In this document: piece after piece, positions 25,362 through 34,266 of the stretch
How positions within the stretch are numbered: the stretch's first letter is position 1
Layout: each line of letters starts with the position of its first letter
Source: Algibacter pectinivorans
GTDB lineage: Bacteria > Bacteroidota > Bacteroidia > Flavobacteriales > Flavobacteriaceae
DNA: 64,000 nucleotides
Assembly: GCF_900112595.1 (NCBI RefSeq)
Contig: NZ_FOMI01000012.1
Span: forward strand, 1 to 64,000
Direction: 5' to 3'
Translations under genes and position numbers: made by a program
Notes under the pieces: generated by a model
The model's input: only the letters and a program-made list of their open reading frames with translations
Databases searched by the model: none
What the model was told of the DNA's origin: nothing

Positions 25362-25410
25362 CAAATGTAGTAATAAAATTTATTAATGCAACTAAGTTGC
25401 ATTATGTTTG
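25362..25410. promoter_or_regulatory. Bidirectional promoter with candidate Zur box
   Basis: A perfect 10-1-10 palindrome, TAATGCAACT-A-AGTTGCATTA, spans 25384-25404. For the minus-strand zinc operon a -7 box TACATTTG lies at 25362-25369, with TTG at 25389-25391 about 19 bp upstream, inside the palindrome. For the plus-strand zur gene a -7-like TATGTTTG (25403-25410) overlaps its end. A Zur dimer bound here would block both promoters. Confidence 0.75.
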
Positions 25411-25414
25411 TGTT

Positions 25415-25833
25415 GTGGGACTTAAAAGAAAAACAAAATCTGTTGAAACTATACTAAAAGAATTAAATGGAAGTACAGAAGCCATTTCTGTAAAAAAAAT
25501 ATGCAAAATCTTGAATTTAGGTTAAATAATACAACAATATATCGTGTACTCAATAAGCTAGAAGATAACGATATTTTTCATTTATTTATTGGTGCAAACA
25601 GATTAAAATGCTGCGCGACGTGCAACAATTATTCTATAAATAAGTATAACGACCTTCATCCTCATTTTCAATGTATGGTATGTGGGAAAGTAGATTGCTT
25701 AAGGTTTAAAGTAAAACTAACTAAATTAACTAATAGAAAAATAGACACCTCTAAATTTATAATAAAACGAAAATGCGAAACTTGCTATAATAAATTAAAA
25801 GTTATTTTTACAACTGGCTATCTTTATAACTAA
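25415..25833 (+). pseudogene. zur: Fur-family regulator (Zur-like) with frame break at an A-run
   Basis: Two overlapping frames together make one Fur-family protein. Part 1 starts at GTG 25415 (MGLKRKTKSVETILKELNG) and runs into ISVKK, then stops at 25523-25525. Part 2 continues with NLEFRLNNTTIYRVLNKLED, then DLHPHFQCMVCGKVDC and KCETCYNK (Fur zinc and regulatory-metal sites). The break falls at GTAAAAAAAATATG (about 25488-25502). One extra A, or a -1 slip on A-AAA-AAA, restores one frame. It could be a real mutation, a sequencing error in a homopolymer, or programmed slippage. Divergent from the zinc operon and overlapped by the same palindrome, so autoregulation is likely. Confidence 0.75.
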
Positions 25834-26096
25834 CTTAATACAATTCATTAATAATATTATACATGGTATAGGAATCTATCAATAATTTCAATTTAACCGC
25901 CATTAATAGATTTTATTTACAAATATTTAGTTATAAACATCATATTAAATCTCATGAAGCCATAATAACCCTTTATAAAAAACATATCAAAACATATTCT
26001 GTTTTTAATACTAAAATAAAACACCCAAGACTAACAGTCTTAGGTGTTTTTATATATTTAATTTGAGTTGTAAAGTTTAAGGCTACACCAAAAATA
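25834..26096. terminator. Intergenic region with bidirectional terminator at 26020-26050
   Basis: Stem AACACCCAAGACT (26020-26032) pairs with AGTCTTAGGTGTT (26036-26048) around a short loop, with T-rich flanks in both directions. It can end both the zur transcript and the NAD(P)-binding gene at 26097. The rest of the gap is AT-rich with nothing recognised. Confidence 0.75.
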
Positions 26097-26726
26097 TTAT
26101 TTTAAATTTTCTAAGGCTTTACCTATTAAAGTGTCTCCAGAAATAATCTCGAAGGTTTCCTTATTTGGTGCATCATCGTGTAACGTTCTCACCAAAGTTT
26201 GCGCCACATTATCGCGAGATATTTCTCCTTGCTCATTAAGTGATTTTGATAATTTAATTTTACCATCACCAACGCTATTGGTTAAACTTCCTGGTCTTAC
26301 AATGGTATAATTTAAAGGAGACGATTTTAAATATTCATCGGCATTATGTTTTGCTTTTAAGTAGTCTTTAAGCTTATCGCTTTTTTCGGGTTGGTCTGCT
26401 CCCATCGAGCTTAGCATTACAAATTTGTTGATATTCCATTTTGATGCCGCATCAATCATTTTTATTGCACCATCTTGGTCGATTGCTTTTACATTATTAC
26501 CTCCAGATCCGGCAGCAAAAATAACCTTATCCATATTTTTTGCTGTATGCGATACATCCTGCTCTAAATCGCCCATAACAGTTTTTACCTGATGTGCCTC
26601 AAACTCGGTTTGCTGCTGGTTATTTCTAACCATAGCTACAGGTTCGAAATACTGTGATGCTTTTAATAATTGAACTATTTTTTTTCCTGTGGTACCTGTG
26701 GCACCTACTACTAATACGTTTTCCAT
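26097..26726 (-). CDS. NAD(P)H-binding (NmrA/YwnB-like) atypical SDR protein
   Basis: 209 aa. N-terminal Rossmann motif VVGATGTTGKKIVQLL, KFVMLSSMGAD in place of the SDR catalytic region, and YTIVRPGSLTN. The length and pattern fit atypical SDRs of the YwnB/NAD(P)-binding type, which reduce or sense NAD(P)H-linked metabolites. It begins the redox and electrophile region (26-44 kb) and has a terminator directly after it. Confidence 0.88.
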   Translation of the reverse strand: MENVLVVGATGTTGKKIVQLLKASQYFEPVAMVRNNQQQTEFEAHQVKTVMGDLEQDVSHTAKNMDKVIFAAGSGGNNVKAIDQDGAIKMIDAASKWNINKFVMLSSMGADQPEKSDKLKDYLKAKHNADEYLKSSPLNYTIVRPGSLTNSVGDGKIKLSKSLNEQGEISRDNVAQTLVRTLHDDAPNKETFEIISGDTLIGKALENLK

Positions 26727-26868
26727 TTGTTTTTTTTACAAGATGCCCATATTAGCCGTTAATGCTTGATGTATTCCAATAAAATGTTGACTCAAACGAA
26801 TTTACATGGTCTGTTCTATAAGTTTTATAAGGGTAAATACATGTTGTAAAGCAAATAAAAGTCCGAAG

Positions 26869-27468
26869 CTAATAATACAACCTAAAATCTAGTAGTTTAC
26901 ACATTTTATAATGTCTTTGATGAAGTTCTTCAACCACATCTAGCATATTATCATCGTCGTTAAATAAATTAAAAAAAGCAATATCGAGATTTGAGCTAGT
27001 TATTCCGTTTGAAGCATAACCGTATCCCGAAATACCCCTTGCTCCTGTTATATCCAGAAAATACTGTGCTTCTTCTTCATCTAAATCTAAAACCTTGGCG
27101 TTCGAAAAATGTAAAATCTTGCCTTGTAATCGGCCTTCAAAGATTTCCGCAATTTCTTGTAAACTATAGTAATAATCATTTAAGCAAATACTATTAGCTT
27201 CACCTGTTATAACCAAATAAATGATTTCGTAGTCTTTAAAATTATGGTCCCCTAAAACCAATGCATTCAGGCTATCTTCTAAGCCTTCAATAGTATCGCA
27301 TGTTTTATAAATACTAGCCACCCCATATTGCGAGGTTAATTGTGCTAATTTTTGCTGTGCTTCGGTAACGGTGTCTATGTCTACATCTTCAACCGCTTCT
27401 AAACAGTAAATAAAATAGTCGGTATCTATGACTTGGTTTTGAGGTAATTGTTCTCTTTTGTCTAACAA
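26869..27468 (-). CDS. DUF6642-like protein
   Basis: 199 aa, acidic, soluble. YKTCDTIEGLEDSLNALVLG, YEIIYLVITGEANSICLND and GKILHFSNAKVLDLDEEEAQ, then ITGARGISGYGY, recall the DUF6642 family. The order of strand-plus-motif elements is also reminiscent of CHAT/caspase-fold proteins, but Asn-Ala sits where a catalytic Cys would be, so it is probably not a protease. The start is a TTG at 27466-27468; no ATG is available near the N-terminus. Function unknown. Confidence 0.65.
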   Translation of the reverse strand: MLDKREQLPQNQVIDTDYFIYCLEAVEDVDIDTVTEAQQKLAQLTSQYGVASIYKTCDTIEGLEDSLNALVLGDHNFKDYEIIYLVITGEANSICLNDYYYSLQEIAEIFEGRLQGKILHFSNAKVLDLDEEEAQYFLDITGARGISGYGYASNGITSSNLDIAFFNLFNDDDNMLDVVEELHQRHYKMCKLLDFRLYY

Positions 27469-27531
27469 ATTTCAGAATTTATAAAAGCTTTAAAACGTAA
27501 AATTAATACAAATGTTTCAATCTTAGCGTAT

Positions 27532-29424
27532 TTAACTATTAGAGTTTGGGTTTTCTAAAATTTTTCTAATATGCTCACTATCCCAATGATTATCGTAGGC
27601 TACAATACCACGTTTAAAATCGTTTTCCAATAATTTTTCTTGTTGCTCTACTTCTTTTCGTGCTTTAAAAATGTAATCGTTGTCTCGTTTTGGCTCAGAG
27701 GCTAATCGTCTTAAGCTCGCTTCATCATACTTAATAAAATTATGCACTTGACGGTTTAACGTGTACTTTCTAAAGCCTAATTTATGAAGCGCATCGCTTG
27801 CTAAAGCTAAGGAGGTATCTAGGGTTTCTCTATAAATATTATTAACATCTAGGTTTAGCAACTCGTAAGCATCATACCTGTTTTTAGTACGCACCATAAG
27901 CTCAACATGAGGATATTTTTCTTTAACTATTTTCGAAATGGACTTTGCTACAGACACCTTGTTAGTGGCACATATAAGAAGTTTAGCTTCGGCAATTCCT
28001 GCAGATTCTAGTAAATCTAAACGCGTAGCATCGCCATAATACACTTCGAAACCCATTTTACGTAAAAAATCCACGCGGTTAGAATCGAAATCTAAAATTG
28101 TAGCTTCTACACCATGAGAACGCAAAAATCGGCCAACGGTACTACCAAAATGTCCAAAACCAACCAAGATAACTTTTTGTGATTTTGCAATATGATCCAT
28201 AGGACGTTTTACCGACTCTTTAGTACCTATTTTAGGAAGAATTAAGCGCTCGTTTACCAAAGCCAAAATGGGTGTTAGCGACATAGAAACGGCCGTAACC
28301 ACAAGCATAATATCCATTTGTTCTTGCGATAATATATTAAGCTGAAACGCGAAAGACAATAAAACAAAGGCAAACTCACCTACCTGTGCTAAACTAAACG
28401 CTAATAATACATTTTGATCTAATTTTAGTTTGAAAATACGACCAGTTATAAAAAGTACTAATGCTTTAATAACAATTATGGCTATTAAAATACCGCCAAT
28501 GGTTAATGGGCTTTTTGCAATAACCACAAAATTAATAGAGGCACCAACCGCCATAAAGAAAAGACCGAGCAATAAATTTTTAAAGGGTTCTAGAGTACTT
28601 TCTAGTTCGTGTTTAAACTCGCTAGTGGATAATACAACACCCCCTAAAAAAGCCCCTAAAGCAGGACTTAAACCAACAAATTCCATTAAGTATGAAATAC
28701 CAAATACAATTAAAAACGCGGCTGCTATTAACAGCTCTCTTACTCCTGTTTTTGCCACTTTTCGTAATACTGGTACAATTAAAAATTTACCCGCTACAAC
28801 AATAACGACTACCGATAAAATAATAGCTAAGGTTTGTAAGCCAATGGGTAAACCTTCTATTAAAGTAGTTGTAGCATGTGATGCCTCTGCGCCTTCGCTA
28901 TTAGACGTATTGGATAGCAATGGCAGTGCACCAATCATTACAATTACAATAATATCCTGAAAGAGTAATATAGAAAAAGAACTAGAGCCAAAGGTGGTAT
29001 TCATTAACCCTTTTTCTTTTATGGTTTGCAAAGCAATGGCTGTAGACGACAATGCTACGGCCATACCAACAGTTAAAGCAACTTGCCATTGATACCCTAA
29101 AACTGCAAAAAACACGTAGGTTAATGCAACAGTTAAACCGACTTGTATACCGCCCATGCCCAGAATAGATTTTCTCATATTCCAAAAGTTTTTAGGTTCT
29201 ATTTCTAATCCTATTAAAAATAGCATAACTACCACGCCAAATTCTGCAAAATGCATGATATCCTCGCCTTCTTCACCTATAAATCCAAAAACATAAGGCC
29301 CAATTAAAACGCCCGCCAATAAATATCCTATAACCGAACTTAAACCTAAACGTTTAGCCAACGAAACACAAATAATGGCTCCGGCTAAAAAAACAATAGC
29401 TTCAAACAATAAACTTCCAGACAT
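27532..29424 (-). CDS. KefB/KefC-like monovalent cation:proton antiporter (CPA2)
   Basis: 630 aa. About 12 transmembrane helices in the first 390 residues (GYLLAGVLIGPYVFGF, FLIGLEIEP, FQDIIVIVMI), then a TrkA-N (RCK) domain with VILVGFGHFGSTVGRFLR and a distal charged tail. KefC-type systems export potassium and acidify the cytoplasm to protect against electrophiles. The oxidoreductase gene 3 bp upstream is the typical KefF/KefG partner, supporting this reading. The known glutathione gating may use another thiol in this group. Confidence 0.9.
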   Translation of the reverse strand: MSGSLLFEAIVFLAGAIICVSLAKRLGLSSVIGYLLAGVLIGPYVFGFIGEEGEDIMHFAEFGVVVMLFLIGLEIEPKNFWNMRKSILGMGGIQVGLTVALTYVFFAVLGYQWQVALTVGMAVALSSTAIALQTIKEKGLMNTTFGSSSFSILLFQDIIVIVMIGALPLLSNTSNSEGAEASHATTTLIEGLPIGLQTLAIILSVVVIVVAGKFLIVPVLRKVAKTGVRELLIAAAFLIVFGISYLMEFVGLSPALGAFLGGVVLSTSEFKHELESTLEPFKNLLLGLFFMAVGASINFVVIAKSPLTIGGILIAIIVIKALVLFITGRIFKLKLDQNVLLAFSLAQVGEFAFVLLSFAFQLNILSQEQMDIMLVVTAVSMSLTPILALVNERLILPKIGTKESVKRPMDHIAKSQKVILVGFGHFGSTVGRFLRSHGVEATILDFDSNRVDFLRKMGFEVYYGDATRLDLLESAGIAEAKLLICATNKVSVAKSISKIVKEKYPHVELMVRTKNRYDAYELLNLDVNNIYRETLDTSLALASDALHKLGFRKYTLNRQVHNFIKYDEASLRRLASEPKRDNDYIFKARKEVEQQEKLLENDFKRGIVAYDNHWDSEHIRKILENPNSNS

Positions 29425-29427
29425 AAA

Positions 29428-30027
29428 TTAAACGGTTAAAATTTCTAAATCGTTAAGAAAAAAGCAATTTGATAACCGCGATGCGTTAAAATCACCTTGA
29501 AGTAAATCGATAAGCTGTTCGTATTGGTTAGCGTAATTTAATAGGTCTGCATCCGATAAATTATGCGTTCCCATTACTGTAAACGGTGGTAAATAACGCA
29601 TACCACATAAGTTGGCAGTTTGCTCAAAAGGTCTTAAAAACTCATTAATTGTAAACGTGTTGTACCCTTCGGAGCAGTACACATCGCGCGACCCACCCGT
29701 AGTAATTACATTAAAAATAGTTTTGTTATGAAGTACTTTTCCATTTGGTCCGTAAGCCCAATTAAACTCCAAAACCAAATCTTTCCATTGCTTTAATATG
29801 GCAGGACTACTGTACCAATACAAGGGATGATGCCAAATAATAACATCGTGTTGTACCAATAATTCTTGTTCGTGCTGTACATTAATATGGAAATTGGGAT
29901 AATGCTCATATAAGTCATGAAACGTTACATGGGCTTTATCCTTTAAGCGTTCAATTAAAGCTGCATTGGCTCTAGATTTCTCAAACTTTGGATGAGCAAA
30001 AAGAATAAGTACTTTTTTCATTGGCAT
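29428..30027 (-). CDS. KefF/KefG-like NAD(P)H flavin oxidoreductase, antiporter ancillary protein
   Basis: 199 aa. Flavodoxin_2 fold: KVLILFAHPKFEKSRANAAL, then HDVIIWHHPLYWYSSPAILK and NVITTGGSRDVYCSEGYN. These match KefF/KefG and related quinone reductases that activate Kef antiporters and reduce quinones. It is located 3 bp before the antiporter gene, so the two are surely cotranscribed. The start may be M1 or M3 (MPMKK). Confidence 0.9.
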   Translation of the reverse strand: MPMKKVLILFAHPKFEKSRANAALIERLKDKAHVTFHDLYEHYPNFHINVQHEQELLVQHDVIIWHHPLYWYSSPAILKQWKDLVLEFNWAYGPNGKVLHNKTIFNVITTGGSRDVYCSEGYNTFTINEFLRPFEQTANLCGMRYLPPFTVMGTHNLSDADLLNYANQYEQLIDLLQGDFNASRLSNCFFLNDLEILTV

Positions 30028-30047
30028 TTTAGTTGATTCTTAAAACT

Positions 30048-30845
30048 TTAACTACTTATAATGGATTCTGTTAAAGTTAATAATGCATTAATTTTGTCTG
30101 TGTTGTAAGCATCTGGATGCGCATTTGCGTACATACCTTTGTCATTATCAAAGTATGTACCCGATTGTGTTTTATGACGTTCTGACACGGCAAGGTCATA
30201 TAAAATATCTGCACCCTTATCGGCTGGCGACCAATGCTGACCATAGGCCTCGTTTGCCATTTTAGTATTTAAAAGTGACCCTGGATTTACCGCTAAAGTA
30301 ATAATATTAGGATGATTTTTAGCAAAGCTGAAAGACCACATCGTTAAAGCCAACTTACTTTGAGCATAACTTTCGCTTGAGTTTACAGTAGCATCACCAG
30401 TTAATACGCCTTTTTGAACTTTTGATTGTGCTGCCGAACTTAAATTTACTATACGCGTATGGTTTCCTTTTTCTAATATAGGCAATATACTTTGCGTTAA
30501 AAGATAGGGTGCTAAATAATTAACTACCATTCTGTAATCTAGTCCGTTTTTTGCAAAAGTATCTTTAGTTTTAAGGACACCTGCATTATTAATAAGTATA
30601 TCTAATTTGGGTAAATCGTTTTTTATATCTGAAGCCATTTGTTTTACAGCCAATAAATCTGAAAAATCGGCAACATAGCCCTTAATGTTTTGGTTTTTTG
30701 AAGCCTCTTTTAGTTCTGAAATAGCACTATTTAACTTAGCTTCGTTTCTTCCCTGAAGGTATATGTCGTGCCCTTCTTTTGCTAGTTTTAATGCGGTAAG
30801 TTTTCCTATACCGTCTGTACTTCCTGTTATTAATATCGTTTTCAT
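30048..30845 (-). CDS. Short-chain dehydrogenase/reductase
   Basis: 265 aa. Classical SDR: cofactor motif LITGSTDGIGKLTALKLAKE, NNAG (INNAGVLK), active-site Ser in IVNLSSAAQS and YAQSKLALTMWS (YxxxK), and VNPGSLLNTKM. Probably reduces a carbonyl compound with NADPH; substrate unknown. It is 20 bp upstream of the Kef oxidoreductase gene, so the three genes form an operon directed at electrophile or aldehyde stress. Confidence 0.9.
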   Translation of the reverse strand: MKTILITGSTDGIGKLTALKLAKEGHDIYLQGRNEAKLNSAISELKEASKNQNIKGYVADFSDLLAVKQMASDIKNDLPKLDILINNAGVLKTKDTFAKNGLDYRMVVNYLAPYLLTQSILPILEKGNHTRIVNLSSAAQSKVQKGVLTGDATVNSSESYAQSKLALTMWSFSFAKNHPNIITLAVNPGSLLNTKMANEAYGQHWSPADKGADILYDLAVSERHKTQSGTYFDNDKGMYANAHPDAYNTDKINALLTLTESIISS

Positions 30846-30864
30846 TTCTTCTTTTTTTATATTG

Positions 30865-30982
30865 AAACGTCATTTCGAGTGTCTGCTATAATCGCAATGC
30901 GTATAACTAGTATCGAGAACTACCTTTTAAAAAGCTCTTGATACATTTCCCAAAAAAATTGAGAACACTCAAACTGACGTTT
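30865..30982. repeat. Flavobacterial palindromic intergenic repeat
   Basis: Ends AAACGTCATTTCGAGTGT (30865-30882) and ACACTCAAACTGACGTTT (30965-30982) are inverted copies (15 of 18). Internally, GTATCGAGA pairs with TCTTGATAC. Similar sequences (GTCATTTCGA..., CACTCGAAGTGACA) are frequent between genes in this group. It may act as a transcript-end hairpin or a REP-like element. A decayed copy lies near 36140-36205. Confidence 0.65.
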
Positions 30983-31009
30983 AGTTTTTATTCTAATATA
31001 TCTTAATTT

Positions 31010-31972
31010 TTAAAACGGTGCAACGTTATCTTTAGGACCATCTGGCAAACTCCATCGTTGGCGAGCCGTAACGCTTTCTAACGCAACATCTTTAATGGAG
31101 TCGCTGCTAATATTTCCGTAACTGCTCGTACTGCCACGTGGTATTTGCATACGGTCTCCGTATAACCACACCACTAAATTACTACGTTGTCCGCTTGTAA
31201 TTGGATGTGTTGCATGTGGTACATTACCTCTGTGGATGATGGATTTACCAGGCTCGAACTTTGTTTGAACTGTTTTACCAGAAGCTTTATCATAAAAATC
31301 GACTTCAGATCCTTTAAACGTTTCATCTGGTAAGTTAATATTAATATTTAAAGTTGCTGAAGATGCATCGGTATGCGCGTGTAAATCTTTGTCTTTATCT
31401 GGATTGTATTGTATTGAAAATCCAAAAGTCTGATTATCATAACCGTAGGTTCCCAATAGCAAACGCGCTATCGGACGCATAAAACGGTCCATCATATCGC
31501 TATAAAAGGCTTGAAAATTAGGTGCTGCCAAATGCCCTTCAGAACGAGGATCTAACATCATTCCATATCGGTTTAACTGTATGCCATAAGGCGCACGTTT
31601 TGGTACTCTTGAGTTTGCCACAGCTTCTAAATAGTTGCGAAAATCCGCTAAACGTTCTAAATCAAAAAACTGTGCTACATAAACACCAGGTATAACTTCT
31701 TCCCATAAATTGGCAACAGCAGATTCTTTTTCAGGGTTTTCCCAAGCCTCTTTAATAGCCTTACGTAAACGTGGATCAAGCAAAGTTTCGTCAGGAACTA
31801 GTAAAGCGTCTTTGTTCTCTATTTCCCACTCCGCCCAAGCAGCTTCTAATAATTTACGGTTTTCATTCCAAAATTGAGAAACAGAAGGATCGCGTCTTAA
31901 TGATAATTCTCGTGATGGTACTTCTAGAGCACGTGCTTCTGCAAGTGCGTTTGTATATTCTATTGTTTTCAT
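31010..31972 (-). CDS. 2-oxoglutarate/Fe(II)-dependent oxygenase (prolyl-hydroxylase-like)
   Basis: 320 aa, no signal peptide. The iron triad is visible in LHAHTDASSATLNININL (HxD) and HRGNVPHATHPITSGQRSNL (distal His and 2OG-binding Arg), with VDFYDKASGKTVQTKF between. The fold is that of P4Hc-type 2OG oxygenases. The substrate is unknown; some relatives hydroxylate ribosomal or other proteins. It stands alone between two redox clusters. Confidence 0.85.
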   Translation of the reverse strand: MKTIEYTNALAEARALEVPSRELSLRRDPSVSQFWNENRKLLEAAWAEWEIENKDALLVPDETLLDPRLRKAIKEAWENPEKESAVANLWEEVIPGVYVAQFFDLERLADFRNYLEAVANSRVPKRAPYGIQLNRYGMMLDPRSEGHLAAPNFQAFYSDMMDRFMRPIARLLLGTYGYDNQTFGFSIQYNPDKDKDLHAHTDASSATLNININLPDETFKGSEVDFYDKASGKTVQTKFEPGKSIIHRGNVPHATHPITSGQRSNLVVWLYGDRMQIPRGSTSSYGNISSDSIKDVALESVTARQRWSLPDGPKDNVAPF

Positions 31973-32107
31973 AATTATATGTTTTAAATATAGCTACTGC
32001 TATTATTGTTATTATTTACAGCAAAATTAAGCACAAATACCTGTTTGTTTTTGGTAGTAAAATTGGTGGTTTTAGTAAAAAACAAGGTTTGACTTTGTTA
32101 AAAAGAA

Positions 32108-32131
32108 AAATGCCTCAATTTTGAGGCATTT
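32108..32131 (-). terminator. Terminator after the MDR gene
   Basis: Stem AAATGCCTC/GAGGCATTT around AATTTT, followed on the minus strand by a T-rich run. Located 38 bp after the stop at 32169. Confidence 0.85.
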
Positions 32132-32168
32132 AACGCTACTAATCAACATAAGGATACATTGCAAATCC

Positions 32169-33161
32169 TTATTCAATTTCGTTCTCCACGACTATTTTAC
32201 CAATAGCTTTTCCGCTTTGTAAATGTGCGTAAGCATCACCAACTTCTTCTAACGAAAACTTGTTTTCATCTACTATTGGCGTTAAATGTCCTTCGTTAGA
32301 AATTTCAGCTAAACGCTCTAAAATAGTACCGTGTTCATCTCTTTTAAAATTATGTAACATTGGTATTAGCATAAATACCACGTGTAATGATGCTCCTTTA
32401 AAATGTAACGGCGTTAAATCTAACTCACATAGCGACACCGTAGTTGAAATGTGTCCGTTTAAGGCAACAGCTTCAATAGAATTGTTAAGGTTTGCTCCAC
32501 CAACAGTATCAAAAACCACATCAAAACCACCATCGGTATATTTTGCAGTATAATCGGCTACTTTTTCCGTTTTAAAATCGATGAAGGTTGCTCCAAATTT
32601 TTCAACAATTTCTTTTTGATTATCACCAGTACCTGTCGCAAAAACTTCTGCTCCAAAATACTTTGCCAACTGTACCGCTAAATGACCAACACCACCTGAA
32701 CCACCGTGTACCAGTACTTTCTGATCTGCTTTTACGCCTGCTCTAGTTAAACCTTCGTAAGCTGTAATAGCTACTAATGGTAAAGCTGCAGTTTCGCGCA
32801 TTGTTAAGCCTTTTGGTTTGTGCGCTACAAGGCTGCTATCTGCTACAATATATTCCGTTAAGGTTCCTGGTAAATCGGCTAATCCGCCAGCACAACCGTA
32901 TACTTCATCGCCTACTTTAAAACCTTCTACCCCATCGCCAACAGCTTCTATAGTTCCTGAGAAATCCATGCCTAATAAGGCTGGTGTTGCTGGTGATAAT
33001 GGTAAATCGGTTCCCATATTCTTAATCATAGTGTCAATCGTATTTACACTAGATGCCGCTATTTTTACCAATACGTGATTTGCTTTTACTGCTGGTTTTT
33101 CAATTTCAGTTGCCGTAAATGTTGCATGTTCTCCGTAACTGTTTAATAACATTGCTTTCAT
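32169..33161 (-). CDS. MDR-family quinone oxidoreductase (zinc-free)
   Basis: 330 aa. GroES-like N-terminal half (VLVKIAASSVNTIDTMIKNM, GDEVYGCAGGLA) and Rossmann half VLVHGGSGGVGHLAVQLAKY. The Cys ligands for structural zinc are missing, so this is a QOR-type NADPH quinone or enal reductase. It fits the electrophile-detoxification theme of the region. It ends at a clear terminator. Confidence 0.9.
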   Translation of the reverse strand: MKAMLLNSYGEHATFTATEIEKPAVKANHVLVKIAASSVNTIDTMIKNMGTDLPLSPATPALLGMDFSGTIEAVGDGVEGFKVGDEVYGCAGGLADLPGTLTEYIVADSSLVAHKPKGLTMRETAALPLVAITAYEGLTRAGVKADQKVLVHGGSGGVGHLAVQLAKYFGAEVFATGTGDNQKEIVEKFGATFIDFKTEKVADYTAKYTDGGFDVVFDTVGGANLNNSIEAVALNGHISTTVSLCELDLTPLHFKGASLHVVFMLIPMLHNFKRDEHGTILERLAEISNEGHLTPIVDENKFSLEEVGDAYAHLQSGKAIGKIVVENEIE

Positions 33162-33294
33162 ATTTAATCTTCTTTTATTTTTCGTTAATCGTTATTCGTT
33201 AATTGTTAATTGTTGTTTGGTTTTCGCTGTGCGTTATACGCAAAAACTGAAAAGCGATTGGCGTAAAGCATGTTGCGAAAGGTGCTCAGGGTTT

Positions 33295-34140
33295 TTAATT
33301 TACTTCTTGAATATCCATTACCATTTGCTCCCAGTTCTTTTGATTATTATGGTCAAACTGAGTGCCGTTTTCATCGGCATAGGTGAATCTTTTTATGGCT
33401 GGTGTTCTACTTGTTGCTTGGAACAATTGGTAGGCTTCTTCTTTTAAAGCCTCTTTAATTGGTAAATCTATAGACGCATAAACCGCACGTTTACTAGCTG
33501 CAATAGAGTCTGCAGGAAATTTAGAAATACGTTCTGCCAAAGCATCTACATAAGGTCCTATTTCATCTGCATTTAATGCTTTGTTAATAGTTCCGAACTT
33601 TTCAGCTTCGTCTGCATCCCAATTTCTAGCTCCTAAGATAATTTCTAGGGCTTTTCCTAATCCTGTTTGTCTTGCCATACGTGAAGCGCCACCACCACAT
33701 GGTAAAATGCCCATACCTACTTCCATTTGCATAAATTTGGCTTTACCTCTTGCTGCAAAACGCATATCTAGTGCCAATGCCATTTCGTGTCCGCCACCTC
33801 GTGTCAAACCTTCAATTTTTGCTATGGTTGCTTGTGGCACGTTGCTCAATCTTTCTAAAATAGATTGTAGGTCTAATAGCTGAACTTCGTTTCTTGGCAC
33901 CGCTTCTGTAGACATATCCCTAAGTAAATTGGTATCATAATGACATACCCAATATCCTGGATTTGAAGATTCAAAAACAACGACTTTAACGCTTCTATCG
34001 CGCTCTAATCGTAAACAAAGACTACTTAAGTCTGCTAGCATTTCTTGTCCTTGTACATTTACTGGACCGAAGTTAATATCAACGGTTAAAATTCCACCTT
34101 TTTGCTTTGCTGTAAATGTTTGAAAATTCTTGTAGTCCAT
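33295..34140 (-). CDS. Enoyl-CoA hydratase/isomerase-family protein
   Basis: 281 aa. Crotonase-fold elements: KVVVFESSNPGYWVCHYDTN, the oxyanion-type GLTRGGGHEMALALDMRFAA and EVGMGILPCGGGASRMARQT. The usual first catalytic Glu position is occupied by variant residues, so the reaction is uncertain. In related bacteria these genes sit next to AraC regulators and MDR enzymes, as here (AraC gene 126 bp upstream). Confidence 0.82.
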   Translation of the reverse strand: MDYKNFQTFTAKQKGGILTVDINFGPVNVQGQEMLADLSSLCLRLERDRSVKVVVFESSNPGYWVCHYDTNLLRDMSTEAVPRNEVQLLDLQSILERLSNVPQATIAKIEGLTRGGGHEMALALDMRFAARGKAKFMQMEVGMGILPCGGGASRMARQTGLGKALEIILGARNWDADEAEKFGTINKALNADEIGPYVDALAERISKFPADSIAASKRAVYASIDLPIKEALKEEAYQLFQATSRTPAIKRFTYADENGTQFDHNNQKNWEQMVMDIQEVN

Positions 34141-34266
34141 AATCTTGAGTTTTAAGTTATTTTTTTGTTGTGTTATAATTACAAGACAAAGTTACTTAGG
34201 CACTCAAGCTTTGGGTAAGTAAAAAACCAAGGGGTTTTGGTAAAAAATGAGGTAAATGGTAATTTT

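Noticed and set aside
24928-25362. Longer start for the MerC-domain gene (GTG at 25362)
   Set aside because: It would begin inside the -7 box of the operon promoter; the ATG at 25332 is preferred.
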